Assembly (NCBI GenBank): GCA_937928335.1 | Contig: CALFWN010000131.1 | Span: forward strand, 1 to 10,920 | Direction of reading: 5' to 3' | DNA length: 10,920 nucleotides | DNA from: an uncultured Litoreibacter sp. | GTDB taxonomy: Bacteria; Pseudomonadota; Alphaproteobacteria; Rhodobacterales; Rhodobacteraceae | Part shown: positions 1 to 7,306 of the stretch, piece after piece | Layout: each line of letters begins with the position of its first letter | Position numbering within the stretch: the stretch's first letter is position 1 | Position numbers and translations under genes: made by a program | The notes under the pieces: generated by a model | Database searches by the model: none | What the model was told of the DNA's origin: nothing | Seen by the model: only the letters and a program-made list of their open reading frames with translations

Positions 1-795
1 TCGAATGTGCGGTTCAACTTCACCGGCAAGATGGGCCGGGCCTTTATGGTCTACGTTCTGTTGCCGATTGTTCTCTATATCGTGATTGCTGCTGTCGCCG
101 TAGGCGGCGGTGTTTTGGTGGGTCAAACCGGCTCTGTCGCGCTTGGTGCGCTGGCCGGTGTCGCGGTGCTGGTGATCTTGCTCTTTGCGATCCCAATCGT
201 GGACCGCGCGATCAAACGCTACGTGATCAACCATCACTGGCTCGGCAAGGCAGGGTTCAGTTTTGACGCGGGCCTCAGCCCCTTCGTGAAGGCGCTGTCT
301 TTGGCGCTGGCGTGGATTATCTTGGTTGCTGTGGTCTCTGGCGTCTTGTTCGGCGCGTCTTTTGCATCCCTGGCCGACATGTTTGTCAGTCTTGACGCGG
401 GCGGCGAGCCAACTCCGGGCCAGCTTGGTCTGATTGGTTTGATTTACCTGCTGTTCTTCGTGGCCTTCCTGCCGGCAGGCTTCCTCTATCAGGCGCTGAT
501 CCGCAACATGATGTATGACAACACCCAGCTCGATGGCGGCCATAAGTTCCGCTCGACCGTGAAGGTTGGCAGGCTGATGTGGATCGCCATTTCCAACGCG
601 GTCGTGGTGGCGTTCAGCCTGGGCCTGATGTTGCCTTGGGCGCAGATCAGGATGCAGTCCTATCTGGCGTCGCAAACCTTTGTCATCCCCGGCTCCTCGC
701 TGGACGATTTCATCGGTGAGCAGCAGGCCGCAGGCAACGCCATTGGTGATGCCTATGGCGACCTTGAGGGTGTCGATTTCGGCGTCGGTATCTGA
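1..795 (+). CDS. YjgN/DUF898 family inner-membrane protein, C-terminal part (5' end outside window)
   Basis: The frame is open from base 1 and reads through a GTG at 7 to a TGA at 793-795, so the gene very probably begins upstream of the window. The visible part (about 264 residues) is strongly hydrophobic, with roughly four to five membrane segments. It has the DUF898 pattern: a module starting NVRFNFTGK, then a segment beginning HHWLGKAGFSFD, then YQALIRNMMYDNTQLDG followed by a terminal LGLMLPWAQIRMQSYL segment. The NTQLDG and LPWAQIR signatures match the end of E. coli YjgN-like proteins (about 400 residues), so perhaps a third is missing. The function of the family is not established. 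The 3-bp gap to the M48 protease gene indicates co-transcription, and to my recollection DUF898 and M48 genes are also paired in other proteobacteria. The tail after the last membrane segment is acidic. Family assignment is fairly sure; any role is unknown. Confidence 0.85.
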   Translation, partial: SNVRFNFTGKMGRAFMVYVLLPIVLYIVIAAVAVGGGVLVGQTGSVALGALAGVAVLVILLFAIPIVDRAIKRYVINHHWLGKAGFSFDAGLSPFVKALSLALAWIILVAVVSGVLFGASFASLADMFVSLDAGGEPTPGQLGLIGLIYLLFFVAFLPAGFLYQALIRNMMYDNTQLDGGHKFRSTVKVGRLMWIAISNAVVVAFSLGLMLPWAQIRMQSYLASQTFVIPGSSLDDFIGEQQAAGNAIGDAYGDLEGVDFGVGI

Positions 796-798
796 CGG

Positions 799-1875
799 GT
801 GGCGGGGGACCCCTATGCACGGTTTGGCCTGACCCTTGAGGGTTGGGCCTTTCCGGGTGGAAGCTCTCGCAAAGTTCCGGCAAGGCTGATCACCCGCGCG
901 CCGCTTGACGGCAAGGGTGATGCGCCATTTGTCGATATCGTGGATGCGGATGACCGGGTCATAGCGGCCGCGCATTTTGATGACGTCGTGATTGATCCGC
1001 CGCTGGGGCGGTCCCCGCGGCGCATGAATTTTCCTGACGAGGCCATGTTCGAGACCGATGATCATTATGGCGTCCGGGCTTTGACAGGGCAGACACGCGG
1101 CGACCTGCTCAGCGACTACGAGGCCTTCCGCCCCCGGCTTGTCGCCGTGATCGCGGCGCTTGTCCTGTGCGGCTGGGTTATCTGGCGATACGGGCTGGAT
1201 CTGATGGTGTCGGCAGCGATTGCGCTGACGCCTGCGGGGTTGCTGGGCTATATGGATCAAGGCACGTTGCAGACGATTGACCTGACGATGGCCGAGGAAA
1301 CCGGGTTGCCCGAGGCAGAGCGTGACCGCGTGGGGCAGATATTCTCGACCCTTCTGGCTGAACTGCCCGCGTCCGAGATCAATGACCGCGATTTCAAGCT
1401 GCTGTTTCGCAGCATGGAGCGGATCGGCCCCAACGCTTTCGCCATGCCCGGCGGAACCATTGTAATGACCGACCAATTTGTCGAGAAATTCCCGCAAGAT
1501 GACGTCTTGGCCGGGGTTCTGGGCCACGAGATCGGCCATGTGGTTGAAAGCCACGGGCTGCGTCAGACCTATCGCTCGCTTGGTATTTATTTTCTGATCG
1601 GATTTCTGGCAGGTGACACAGGGCCGATCATCGACGAGATCCTGCTGGAAGGAAATCTGCTGCTGTCGCTGCAATTCTCGCGCAAGCACGAGGCCTCTGC
1701 CGATGCGTTTGGTGTGAGGCTGACCGCTGATGCGGGCTATGATCCCGCCGGTTTGCAGGAATTCTTCCGCGAGATTGCCAAAGGCGGGCTGACCCCGCCG
1801 CAATGGCTGTCAACGCACCCTTCCAGCGATGAGCGGGTGAAACAGATCGAGGGCTATATCAACGCGCTTGACTGA
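799..1875 (+). CDS. Membrane-anchored M48 family metalloprotease
   Basis: A 358-residue zinc endopeptidase of peptidase family M48. The HEXXH zinc motif is HEIGH at residues 243-247, in the context LGHEIGHVVESHG. The third zinc ligand is expected to be Glu298 in KHEASAD, the ExxxD element typical of M48. The C-terminal STHPSSDERVKQI segment is also characteristic of the family. Residues 1-112 form a soluble domain containing GWAFPGGSSRKVPARL, which resembles the small N-terminal domain (DUF7092-like) attached to some proteobacterial M48 proteases. Two hydrophobic stretches (about 114-130 and 133-151) then anchor the catalytic domain to the membrane. There is no cleavable signal peptide. The GTG start at 799 lies 3 bp after the upstream stop, indicating translational coupling with the DUF898 gene. 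Expected role: membrane or envelope protein quality control; the substrate and the side of the membrane are not determinable here. The family call is firm and the start is likely. Confidence 0.9.
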   Translation: MAGDPYARFGLTLEGWAFPGGSSRKVPARLITRAPLDGKGDAPFVDIVDADDRVIAAAHFDDVVIDPPLGRSPRRMNFPDEAMFETDDHYGVRALTGQTRGDLLSDYEAFRPRLVAVIAALVLCGWVIWRYGLDLMVSAAIALTPAGLLGYMDQGTLQTIDLTMAEETGLPEAERDRVGQIFSTLLAELPASEINDRDFKLLFRSMERIGPNAFAMPGGTIVMTDQFVEKFPQDDVLAGVLGHEIGHVVESHGLRQTYRSLGIYFLIGFLAGDTGPIIDEILLEGNLLLSLQFSRKHEASADAFGVRLTADAGYDPAGLQEFFREIAKGGLTPPQWLSTHPSSDERVKQIEGYINALD

Positions 1876-1902
1876 TCACCGATTGGTGAACTCACGGGCT
1901 GT

Positions 1903-1932
1903 TTGGTTGATCTGCCGCAAGACATGCTAGAA
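1903..1932 (+). promoter_or_regulatory. Possible sigma70-type promoter of msrA
   Basis: TTGGTT (1903-1908) and CTAGAA (1927-1932) are separated by 18 bp and lie 30 bp before the msrA start. The ATGCTAGAAC context resembles -10 regions often seen in roseobacter genes. It sits in the 86-bp gap after the M48 gene. The short inverted repeat TCACC-gatt-GGTGA (1876-1889), directly after the M48 stop, could be a weak terminator but has no T tract. Assigned by eye. Confidence 0.3.
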
Positions 1933-1961
1933 CAAAAGGCAAGTTTTGGAGGAGAGACCCC

Positions 1962-2600
1962 ATGATGATGTCTATGAGACGGCTTTGCGCCGCTTTTGCC
2001 CTCAGCTGCCTTGGCATGGGGGCTCACGCCGATACGCGCACCATTACCGTGGCGGGCGGGTGTTTCTGGTGTGTCGAGCATGACTTTGAAAGCGTGCGCG
2101 GGGTCAAGGATGCGGTCTCGGGCTTTGCGGGCGGCTCTACGGCCAACCCGACCTACAAGCAGGTGACCAAAGGCGGCACCGGGCATTACGAGGCGGTGCA
2201 GATCACCTATGATGACGCGGCCCTCCCCTTGCCGCAGCTGTTTGATATGTTTTTCCGCTCGATTGACCCAACAGATGCGGGTGGGCAGTTCTGCGACCGG
2301 GGCAGCAGCTACCGGACCGCGATTTTCGTGAGCAACGCCGCAGAGCAGGCCGCCGCACAGGCCGCGAAAGAGCGTGCGCAGGCGGAGCTTGGCAAATTGA
2401 TCGTGACCCCGATCCTGCGCGCCGGGCCGTTCTACGCGGCGGAGGCCTATCATCAGGATTACGCCAGAAAGACCGACAGGGTGCTGACCCGCTTCGGGCT
2501 GATCTCCAAGGCCAAGGCCTATAAGCGCTACCGCGAGGCCTGCGGGCGCGACCAGCGGGTGCGCCAGCTTTGGGGCAGCGCCGCGCCATTCGCCAGCTAG
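1962..2600 (+). CDS. msrA: Exported peptide-methionine (S)-S-oxide reductase MsrA
   Basis: A 212-residue MsrA, which reduces S-methionine sulfoxide in proteins. The core motif is GGCFWC at residues 32-37, with Cys34 as the expected nucleophile. It is followed by VSGFAGG, the [14 protein letters not shown] block and the [21 protein letters not shown] block, all diagnostic of MsrA. Cys194 in [11 protein letters not shown] is placed like the C-terminal resolving cysteine. Residues 1-23 (basic MRR, a hydrophobic run, then AHA) form a Sec-type signal peptide, so the enzyme should act in the periplasm on oxidised envelope proteins. A good Shine-Dalgarno (GGAGGAG, 1948-1954) sits 7 nt before the first of three near-consecutive ATG codons. 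Most cytoplasmic MsrA proteins have GCFWG; the extra Cys37 is a variant that could join the disulfide relay. No msrB or membrane reductase partner is visible nearby. Identification is very secure. Confidence 0.96.
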   Translation: MMMSMRRLCAAFALSCLGMGAHADTRTITVAGGCFWCVEHDFESVRGVKDAVSGFAGGSTANPTYKQVTKGGTGHYEAVQITYDDAALPLPQLFDMFFRSIDPTDAGGQFCDRGSSYRTAIFVSNAAEQAAAQAAKERAQAELGKLIVTPILRAGPFYAAEAYHQDYARKTDRVLTRFGLISKAKAYKRYREACGRDQRVRQLWGSAAPFAS

Positions 2601-2613
2601 GCTTCAGGCCGGG

Positions 2614-2634
2614 GATCTAAGGAAACCTTGGGTC
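2614..2634. terminator. Hairpin between convergent msrA and yggT, probable bidirectional terminator
   Basis: GATCTAAGG (2614-2622) pairs with CCTTGGGTC (2626-2634) around a 3-nt AAA loop, giving nine consecutive pairs, two of them G-T wobbles. It occupies the 33-bp gap between the two stop codons and overlaps the last base of the yggT stop. There is no T tract on either side, so termination may be weak, or the hairpin may act as an RNA 3'-end stabiliser. Confidence 0.45.
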
Positions 2635-2921
2635 TACAGGAAAGCGGCGGCGTTGTTGCGCAGAATGATCTCTACCGCATAGACGCCCAGCAGGGCGACC
2701 AATGGGCTGAGGTCCAGCCCACCCATTTGTGGAAGAAAACGCCGGATCGGGCCATAGATCGGCTCAAGCAGCCGTGTCAGCCCGTCCCAGATTTGTGCCA
2801 CAAGGGGCTGGCGAAGGTTGAGCACCTGAAAGCTCAACAGCCAGCTCATGATGAAGTGGATCAGGATAACTGTGCGCACGACGCCAATCAGCAACAGCAG
2901 GATCTGGAAAAGAGAAGTCAT
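2634..2921 (-). CDS. YggT family membrane protein
   Basis: A 95-residue protein with two hydrophobic spans (about residues 4-32 and 69-88) around the family signature: EPIYGPIRRFLPQMG at about 53-67, followed by LDLSPLVALL. This is diagnostic of YggT/YlmG/Ycf19 proteins. Members are linked to cell division, chloroplast and thylakoid organisation, or osmotic tolerance in different organisms, but no biochemical activity is established. Length is normal for a single-module member (E. coli YggT has two modules). The ATG at 2921 is preceded by CCGGAG about 6 nt upstream, and an in-frame TAA lies only 15 nt upstream, so the start is well fixed. The gene stands alone here, without the yggS, proC or DUF167 neighbours often seen elsewhere. 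Confidence 0.94.
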   Translation of the reverse strand: MTSLFQILLLLIGVVRTVILIHFIMSWLLSFQVLNLRQPLVAQIWDGLTRLLEPIYGPIRRFLPQMGGLDLSPLVALLGVYAVEIILRNNAAAFL

Positions 2922-3118
2922 CGGGCGCTCCGGTTAGCAGCTTCGTTGCAAACAGGTAATGCGCGCCGCCGGTCCGTGCAAGGTGCCATGCCAGCGACCC
3001 GTTACGCATATGCGCCGATCATTCACCGCACGCGGATTTTCCAGATTGGAAAATAGAATGCCCTGCGCTTAACAGCTCCTTTACAGGAAAGATGTTAAAC
3101 GATTCGCGCAGGTTAGAG

Positions 3119-3132
3119 TGACGTAAACGTCA
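3119..3132. promoter_or_regulatory. Palindromic operator-like site upstream of the MFS-mepA operon
   Basis: TGACGT-AA-ACGTCA is a perfect 6-bp inverted repeat with a 2-bp spacer, 75 bp before the MFS start, followed by an A/T-rich stretch (caaaaaataaagtaagtttt). The paired ACGT half-sites resemble sites used by MerR-family regulators such as LiuR, but this comparison is from memory and the binding protein is unknown. It lies in the 285-bp gap between divergent yggT and the MFS gene. Nothing else convincing is visible in that gap. Confidence 0.4.
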
Positions 3133-3206
3133 AAAAATAAAGTAAGTTTTACCTTGCCTCAGCACATTTCTTGGTGATTAAACCGTTTGGTAGACTGGGG
3201 AAAATA

Positions 3207-4613
3207 ATGTCGGTTGTTCCGATAAGGAAGCGCGTAGTCGGTTGGATGATGTTTGACTGGGCCAGTCAACCATACAATACGCTACTGCTCACCTTCATTT
3301 TTGGCCCCTATTTCGCTGAAATTGTCTCCAATTCGTATATTCATGAGGGCCTGTCACCGGGAGAGGCCAACGCACAGGCACAAAGCGTCTGGGGTGCCGG
3401 TCAGGCGGTGATCGGCCTGATCATTGCGCTGGCCGCGCCGGTTCTGGGCGCATTGGCCGACAATACCGGGCGACGGCTGCCGTTTATCTGGGTCTTCTCG
3501 CTGCTTTATGTCGTCGGGGCCGCCGGGCTTTGGTGGGCGCTGCCGGGCGAGTTCAACGTGTTCTATGTTCTCATTGTCTTTGGCATCGGCTTCATCGGGA
3601 TGGAGTTCGCAACGACCTTCACCAACGCCATGCTGCCCGACCTTGGTCCGCCCAATGAAACGGGCCGGCTGTCCGGCACCGGCTGGGCGGTGGGCTATCT
3701 TGGCGGGTTGGTGGCGCTGATCATCATGTTGCTGTTCTTTGCCGAAAGCAGCGTCGGTCGGACCTTGCTGGGCATCCCGCCCTTGTTCGGGCTTGACCCC
3801 GAGCTGCGCGAAGGCACGCGGCTGGTCGGGCCATTTGCCGCGCTTTGGTACATGGTCTTCATGATCCCTTTCTTTCTATGGGTCCGCGAGGAGAAGCCAT
3901 TATATGCCAAGGCACCGGGCGGGGTCTCGAAGGCTCTGGTCGAGCTGAAACGCACCATCAGCAAACTGCCGAAAACGCCAAGCCTGTCGGCCTATCTGGC
4001 CTCGTCGATGATCTACCGTGACGCGCTGAACGGGCTTTATGCGTTTGGCGGGGTCTATGCCAAGCTGGTGCTGGGCTGGAGCGTCATAGATATTGGAATT
4101 TTCGGCATTCTCGCGGTGGTGACCGGCGCGCTCTTCGCGTGGCTGGGCGGGCGTGCGGACCGGCGTTACGGGTCAAAACCGGTGATCGTCTGGTCGATAC
4201 TTGTGTTGATCCTGGCAACCGTTGGTATCGCCTCCATCGCCCCGGGGGAGGTTGCCTGGCTGCCCGTCAGCGACGCGCCGGTTTTGCTTGGCCGCTCGAT
4301 CCCGGACATTGCCTTCTACCTCTGCGGGGCCATGATCGGGGCTGCGGGTGGTACGGTACAGGCCGCCTCCCGCGCCATGCTGGTCAAACAAGGCAACCCC
4401 AACCGCATGACGGAGGCTTTCGGGCTCTATGCTTTGGCAGGCAAGGCGACCGCATTTCTTGCCCCCGCGCTGATCGCCTTTGTCACCTCCATGTCGGACA
4501 GTCAGCGGCTTGGCGTTACTCCGGTGATCGGCCTCTTTCTTTTGGGTCTCATCCTGTTAATCTGGGTGAAACCTCAGGGAGAGGATAAATCGGTATGGGC
4601 CTCCGCACGGTAA
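3207..4613 (+). CDS. UMF1/Atg22-like major facilitator superfamily permease
   Basis: A 468-residue membrane protein with about 12 hydrophobic segments in two halves and a cytosolic loop near its middle (EEKPLYAKAPGG...). The N-terminal motif FDWASQPYNTLLLTFIFGPYF matches the DWAxxxY signature of UMF1/Atg22-type transporters. ALADNTGRRLPFIW is the MFS loop 2-3 motif, and WLGGRADRRYGSKPVI is its equivalent in the second half. Yeast Atg22 exports amino acids from the vacuole; bacterial substrates are mostly unknown. I chose the ATG at 3207 (MSVVPIRKR) because it has a GGGGA element just upstream and matches the expected N-terminus. TTG at 3171 and GTG at 3174 are in-frame alternatives that would add 12 or 11 residues. 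The gene overlaps mepA by 19 bp, so the two are translationally coupled, which makes a cell-wall-derived amino acid or peptide a possible substrate (inference). Confidence 0.85.
   Translation: MSVVPIRKRVVGWMMFDWASQPYNTLLLTFIFGPYFAEIVSNSYIHEGLSPGEANAQAQSVWGAGQAVIGLIIALAAPVLGALADNTGRRLPFIWVFSLLYVVGAAGLWWALPGEFNVFYVLIVFGIGFIGMEFATTFTNAMLPDLGPPNETGRLSGTGWAVGYLGGLVALIIMLLFFAESSVGRTLLGIPPLFGLDPELREGTRLVGPFAALWYMVFMIPFFLWVREEKPLYAKAPGGVSKALVELKRTISKLPKTPSLSAYLASSMIYRDALNGLYAFGGVYAKLVLGWSVIDIGIFGILAVVTGALFAWLGGRADRRYGSKPVIVWSILVLILATVGIASIAPGEVAWLPVSDAPVLLGRSIPDIAFYLCGAMIGAAGGTVQAASRAMLVKQGNPNRMTEAFGLYALAGKATAFLAPALIAFVTSMSDSQRLGVTPVIGLFLLGLILLIWVKPQGEDKSVWASAR
4576..4585 (+). promoter_or_regulatory. 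Strong Shine-Dalgarno for mepA inside the MFS gene
   Basis: AGGGAGAGGA lies within the last codons of the MFS gene, 9 nt before the mepA ATG at 4595. It fixes the mepA start and supports coupled translation across the 19-bp overlap. Confidence 0.7.
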
Positions 4614-5512
4614 TCACGTTTCTCTGCTTCTTTATGCTTGGCAGCTGCGCTGGCCAGCCCGGTGGTGACCCGGCCGCGGCACCGCAGGTGCGCAAGGATT
4701 TGGGACCGCAGGGTCAGTTGGTTGCAAAAACACTTTTTGGCGCAAAACGGAACGGGTCGCGTCAGGCGGCGGCGGCCTATGGGTCCTATGCCAATGGCTG
4801 TGCCGCCGGGTTGGTGCAGCTGCCGGAAACCGGGCCCACATGGCAGGCGATGCGCCTGTCACGCAACCGCAACTGGGCCCATCCCGAGACGGTGGATTTT
4901 GTGCAGGACCTCAGCCGCGCAGCCGTCCGTCAGGGCTGGGCCGGGTTATATGTGGGCGATATGAGCCAGCCGCGGGGTGGGCCGATGCTGACCGGTCACC
5001 GCTCCCATCAGATCGGGCTGGACGCCGATATCTGGATGAATCCCGCTCAGGATATGACGCTCAACCGGACCCAGCGGGAGAATATCTCGGCCATTTCCAT
5101 GCGCCGCTCGAACGGGGCTTTCGTGAATTCCAGCTGGACCCGTGGCCATCATGAGGTGCTGAAAGCGGCGGCCTCGGACAAGCGGGTGGCGCGGATATTC
5201 GTGTTCCCCGGCGCAAAGGTTCAGATGTGCAAGGATGCCACGGGCGACCGCTCCTGGCTGCGCAAGATCCGGCCCTGGTGGGGGCATCACTATCATTTCC
5301 ACGTGCGGCTGGCCTGCCCCAAAGGCGCGCGCGGCTGCGTTGATCAGGCGGCGCCACCGGCGGGCGATGGATGCGCGGATGCGCAGCAATGGGTCAACAA
5401 TATCCTGAACCCGCCGCCGCCCAACCCCAATGCCCCTGCCGCAAAACCACGCCGGGAGCTGCGGCTGGCTGATCTGCCAACCCAATGCGTGGGGGTTCTG
5501 CAATCCGACTGA
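4595..5512 (+). CDS. mepA: MepA-like penicillin-insensitive murein endopeptidase (family M74), probable lipoprotein
   Basis: A 305-residue LAS-type metallopeptidase expected to cleave D-Ala-meso-DAP cross-links in peptidoglycan. Motifs: [15 protein letters not shown], in which His138 and Asp145 are placed like the zinc ligands His113 and Asp120 of E. coli MepA, and [12 protein letters not shown], in which His234 and His236 form the third-ligand/catalytic Hx[10 protein letters not shown] and [11 protein letters not shown] are also typical of M74. The N-terminus (hydrophobic, then FMLGSCAG) has a lipobox with the acceptor Cys at residue 18, which suggests outer-membrane or periplasmic anchoring; E. 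coli MepA is instead a soluble periplasmic protein. Residues Cys208, Cys240, Cys247, Cys259 and Cys298 may form disulfides. A proline-rich linker ([14 protein letters not shown]) precedes the C-terminal end. Overlaps the upstream MFS gene by 19 bp and the downstream phytase-like gene by 28 bp. Confidence 0.93.
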   Translation: MGLRTVITFLCFFMLGSCAGQPGGDPAAAPQVRKDLGPQGQLVAKTLFGAKRNGSRQAAAAYGSYANGCAAGLVQLPETGPTWQAMRLSRNRNWAHPETVDFVQDLSRAAVRQGWAGLYVGDMSQPRGGPMLTGHRSHQIGLDADIWMNPAQDMTLNRTQRENISAISMRRSNGAFVNSSWTRGHHEVLKAAASDKRVARIFVFPGAKVQMCKDATGDRSWLRKIRPWWGHHYHFHVRLACPKGARGCVDQAAPPAGDGCADAQQWVNNILNPPPPNPNAPAAKPRRELRLADLPTQCVGVLQSD

Positions 5513-6375
5513 TCGCGGCCTTTTTGGCCGGTCTGTTCTGGGCACAGATTGCGTCTGCGCAAAGCCTGGAGCTGGTCGGCAGCTTCACATGGAGCGAAGC
5601 GGTGGAGGGGTTTGGCGGCTTCTCCTCCATCGAGGTGTCGGGCAATGGCACCTCCTTTCTGGCAACCACTGATAAGGGGCTGTTCGGGGAAGGCGTCTTT
5701 GTGCGGCGTCGCGGGCGGATCGTTGGGGTGGATAATGCAAAGTTTCGTCCGATCCTTGACACAGATGGCGCGCCGTTGATCAGCTACCGCACTGATGCCG
5801 AAGGTCTGGCGGTGCTGGGGGAGAGGGATATTTTCGTCTCGTTCGAGGGCCAGCACGTGATCCGCAGGTTCACGGCGTTTGATGGGCCGTCCGAGGTTCT
5901 GAAAATGCCAAACTGGGTGCGTAACCTGCAAGCCAATTCCGCGCTTGAGGCGCTGGCGATTGATAAGGACGGCGTGATCTATACCATGCCTGAACGCTCC
6001 GGGCGGTTGGACCGGCCCTTTCCTGTCTGGCGCAACAGGCAAGGCGTCTGGGACAGCAAACTGACCATCAGCCGCAGCAACGGTTTTCTGGTTGTGGGTG
6101 CCGATTTCGGGCCGGATGGGCGGCTTTACGTGCTTGAGCGGTTCTTCAACGGGGTGTCCGCTTTTGCGACCCGGATACGCAGTTTCGAGGTCGGTGCTGA
6201 GGCGTTGAGCGACGAGAAAGTGCTACTGAGCACAACCACCGGCACGCATGACAATCTTGAAGGTATGTCTGTCTGGCAGAATGACGCGGGCAATATTCGG
6301 GTCACGCTGATCTCGGACGATAATTTCCGCTTCCTGCAAAGGACCGAGTTTGTCGAATACCGGCTGATCCCGTGA
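5485..6375 (+). CDS. Secreted phytase-like / esterase-like beta-propeller protein
   Basis: A 296-residue exported protein of the 'esterase-like activity of phytase' family (Phytase-like, PF13449 type). Residues 1-25 are a Sec signal peptide ending ASA before Gln26. The rest shows repeated beta-propeller-like blades with family landmarks: [11 protein letters not shown] near 42-52, LATTDKG at 59-65, DAEGLAV at 104-110, LEALAI at 154-159 and DNLEGMSVW at 256-264, followed by LISDDNF. The D-x-EG repeats and SDDN are conserved in this family; catalytic activity on phytate or esters has rarely been shown. The ATG at 5485 lies inside mepA (28-bp overlap) with only a weak ribosome-binding sequence, so translation is probably coupled to mepA. 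It is the last gene of the MFS-mepA operon, and its stop is 4 bp from the stop of the convergent LOG gene. Confidence 0.85.
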   Translation: MRGGSAIRLIAAFLAGLFWAQIASAQSLELVGSFTWSEAVEGFGGFSSIEVSGNGTSFLATTDKGLFGEGVFVRRRGRIVGVDNAKFRPILDTDGAPLISYRTDAEGLAVLGERDIFVSFEGQHVIRRFTAFDGPSEVLKMPNWVRNLQANSALEALAIDKDGVIYTMPERSGRLDRPFPVWRNRQGVWDSKLTISRSNGFLVVGADFGPDGRLYVLERFFNGVSAFATRIRSFEVGAEALSDEKVLLSTTTGTHDNLEGMSVWQNDAGNIRVTLISDDNFRFLQRTEFVEYRLIP

Positions 6376-6379
6376 CGCG

Positions 6380-7216
6380 TTAGCGCCCCGGAATGCCGTC
6401 CCGCTTGGAGGCGGGTTCCCAATTGTCGATGATCTCCATCGCCTGCGCGCCGGTTTCAACGAATTTGAACAGCGACAGATCCTCTTCCGAGATGGTGCCC
6501 GCCTCAGCCAGCGTCTCCCAGTTGATGATGGAACGCCAGAAGGCCTCCCCGAACAGCAGAAACGGCACCCGCTCCATGCGTCCCGTCTGGATCAGGGTCA
6601 GGGCCTCAAAGGTTTCGTCCAGCGTGCCAAAGCCGCCCGGAAACACCGCCACAGCGCGGGCGCGCATCAGGAAATGCATCTTGCGGATCGCGAAATAATG
6701 GAAGTTGTAGCACAGCTCGGGCGTGACATATTCATTCGGGGCCTGCTCATGCGGCAGCACGATGTTCAGCCCGATAGAGCGCCCGCCTGCATCCATTGCG
6801 CCGCGGTTGCCGGCCTCCATGACGCCGGGGCCGCCGCCGGTGACGATCACATCCTCATGCCCGTCAGAGCGATCGGTCATCAGCCGGGCAAATTCGCGCG
6901 CCTCGGCGTAGTATTTCGACAGATCGGCCAGCGTCTTGGTCCGGGCGGTGTCTTTCTTGGCAGGCTCCGGGATACGTGCGCCGCCAAACAAAACGATGGT
7001 GGAGCGGATGTCTTGCTCGTCCATCCCCATTTCGGGCTTCAACAATTCCAGCTGCAACCGCACCGGGCGCAGCGCATCCTGGCACAGAAATTCGCTATCT
7101 GCAAAGGCCAGACGGTAGGCGGAGGATCTTGTTTGCGGCGTGTCAGGCACGTGATGGGACGCTTCGACATCCTGGCCAGAATTGCGGAGCGGATGTTTGC
7201 GGTTGTCGTCTTTCAC
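6380..7216 (-). CDS. LOG-family phosphoribohydrolase (nucleotide 5'-monophosphate nucleosidase type)
   Basis: A 278-residue Rossmann-fold protein of the LOG (Lonely Guy)/TIGR00730-like family. The two diagnostic motifs are GGGPGVMEAGNRGA (residues 127-140) and PGGFGTLDE (193-201); RKMHFLMRARAVAVF before the second is also typical. LOG enzymes hydrolyse cytokinin riboside 5'-monophosphates, or more generally purine/pyrimidine nucleoside monophosphates, to base plus ribose 5-phosphate. Bacterial members often act in nucleotide salvage, and the older label 'lysine decarboxylase' is wrong. The first ~70 residues (MKDDNRKHPLRNSGQD...) are an extension before the core IVLFGGARIPEP, as in the larger LOG subgroup. 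The start is GTG at 7216 with AGAGG about 9 nt upstream. Transcribed divergently from dapD, with 90 bp between the starts. Confidence 0.9.
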   Translation of the reverse strand: MKDDNRKHPLRNSGQDVEASHHVPDTPQTRSSAYRLAFADSEFLCQDALRPVRLQLELLKPEMGMDEQDIRSTIVLFGGARIPEPAKKDTARTKTLADLSKYYAEAREFARLMTDRSDGHEDVIVTGGGPGVMEAGNRGAMDAGGRSIGLNIVLPHEQAPNEYVTPELCYNFHYFAIRKMHFLMRARAVAVFPGGFGTLDETFEALTLIQTGRMERVPFLLFGEAFWRSIINWETLAEAGTISEEDLSLFKFVETGAQAMEIIDNWEPASKRDGIPGR

Positions 7217-7232
7217 GGGGCGTGCCTCTTGA

Positions 7233-7260
7233 TTGCGTCTTACAGTCCCTTCGGTCTATA
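7233..7260 (+). promoter_or_regulatory. Candidate promoter of dapD in the LOG-dapD divergent gap
   Basis: TTGCGT (7233-7238) and TCTATA (7255-7260) have 16-bp spacing and lie upstream of dapD. The -10 region overlaps the palindrome CTATAG (7256-7261), so the opposite strand also reads a -10-like CTATAG facing the LOG gene. The two genes may therefore have overlapping divergent promoters. Assigned by eye only. Confidence 0.3.
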
Positions 7261-7306
7261 GCCAGAGCACGCGCGACGCCACATATGATTGAAGGACCTG
7301 CCCCCC

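Noticed and set aside
1854..2453. 199-codon - strand open frame opposite msrA
   Set aside because: High-GC shadow of a gene whose own frame is unmistakable MsrA.
2764..3009. 81-codon - strand frame overlapping and extending upstream of yggT
   Set aside because: It shares most of its length with yggT in another frame. yggT has the family signature, an in-frame upstream stop and a ribosome-binding site.
4946..6042. Long - strand open frames opposite mepA and the phytase-like gene
   Set aside because: Arg/Pro/Ala-rich shadow translations with no recognisable domain. The + strand frames carry complete family motifs.
6380..7216. Lysine decarboxylase annotation for the LOG gene
   Set aside because: The PGGFGTLDE motif marks the LOG phosphoribohydrolase family; the decarboxylase name is a historical mislabel.
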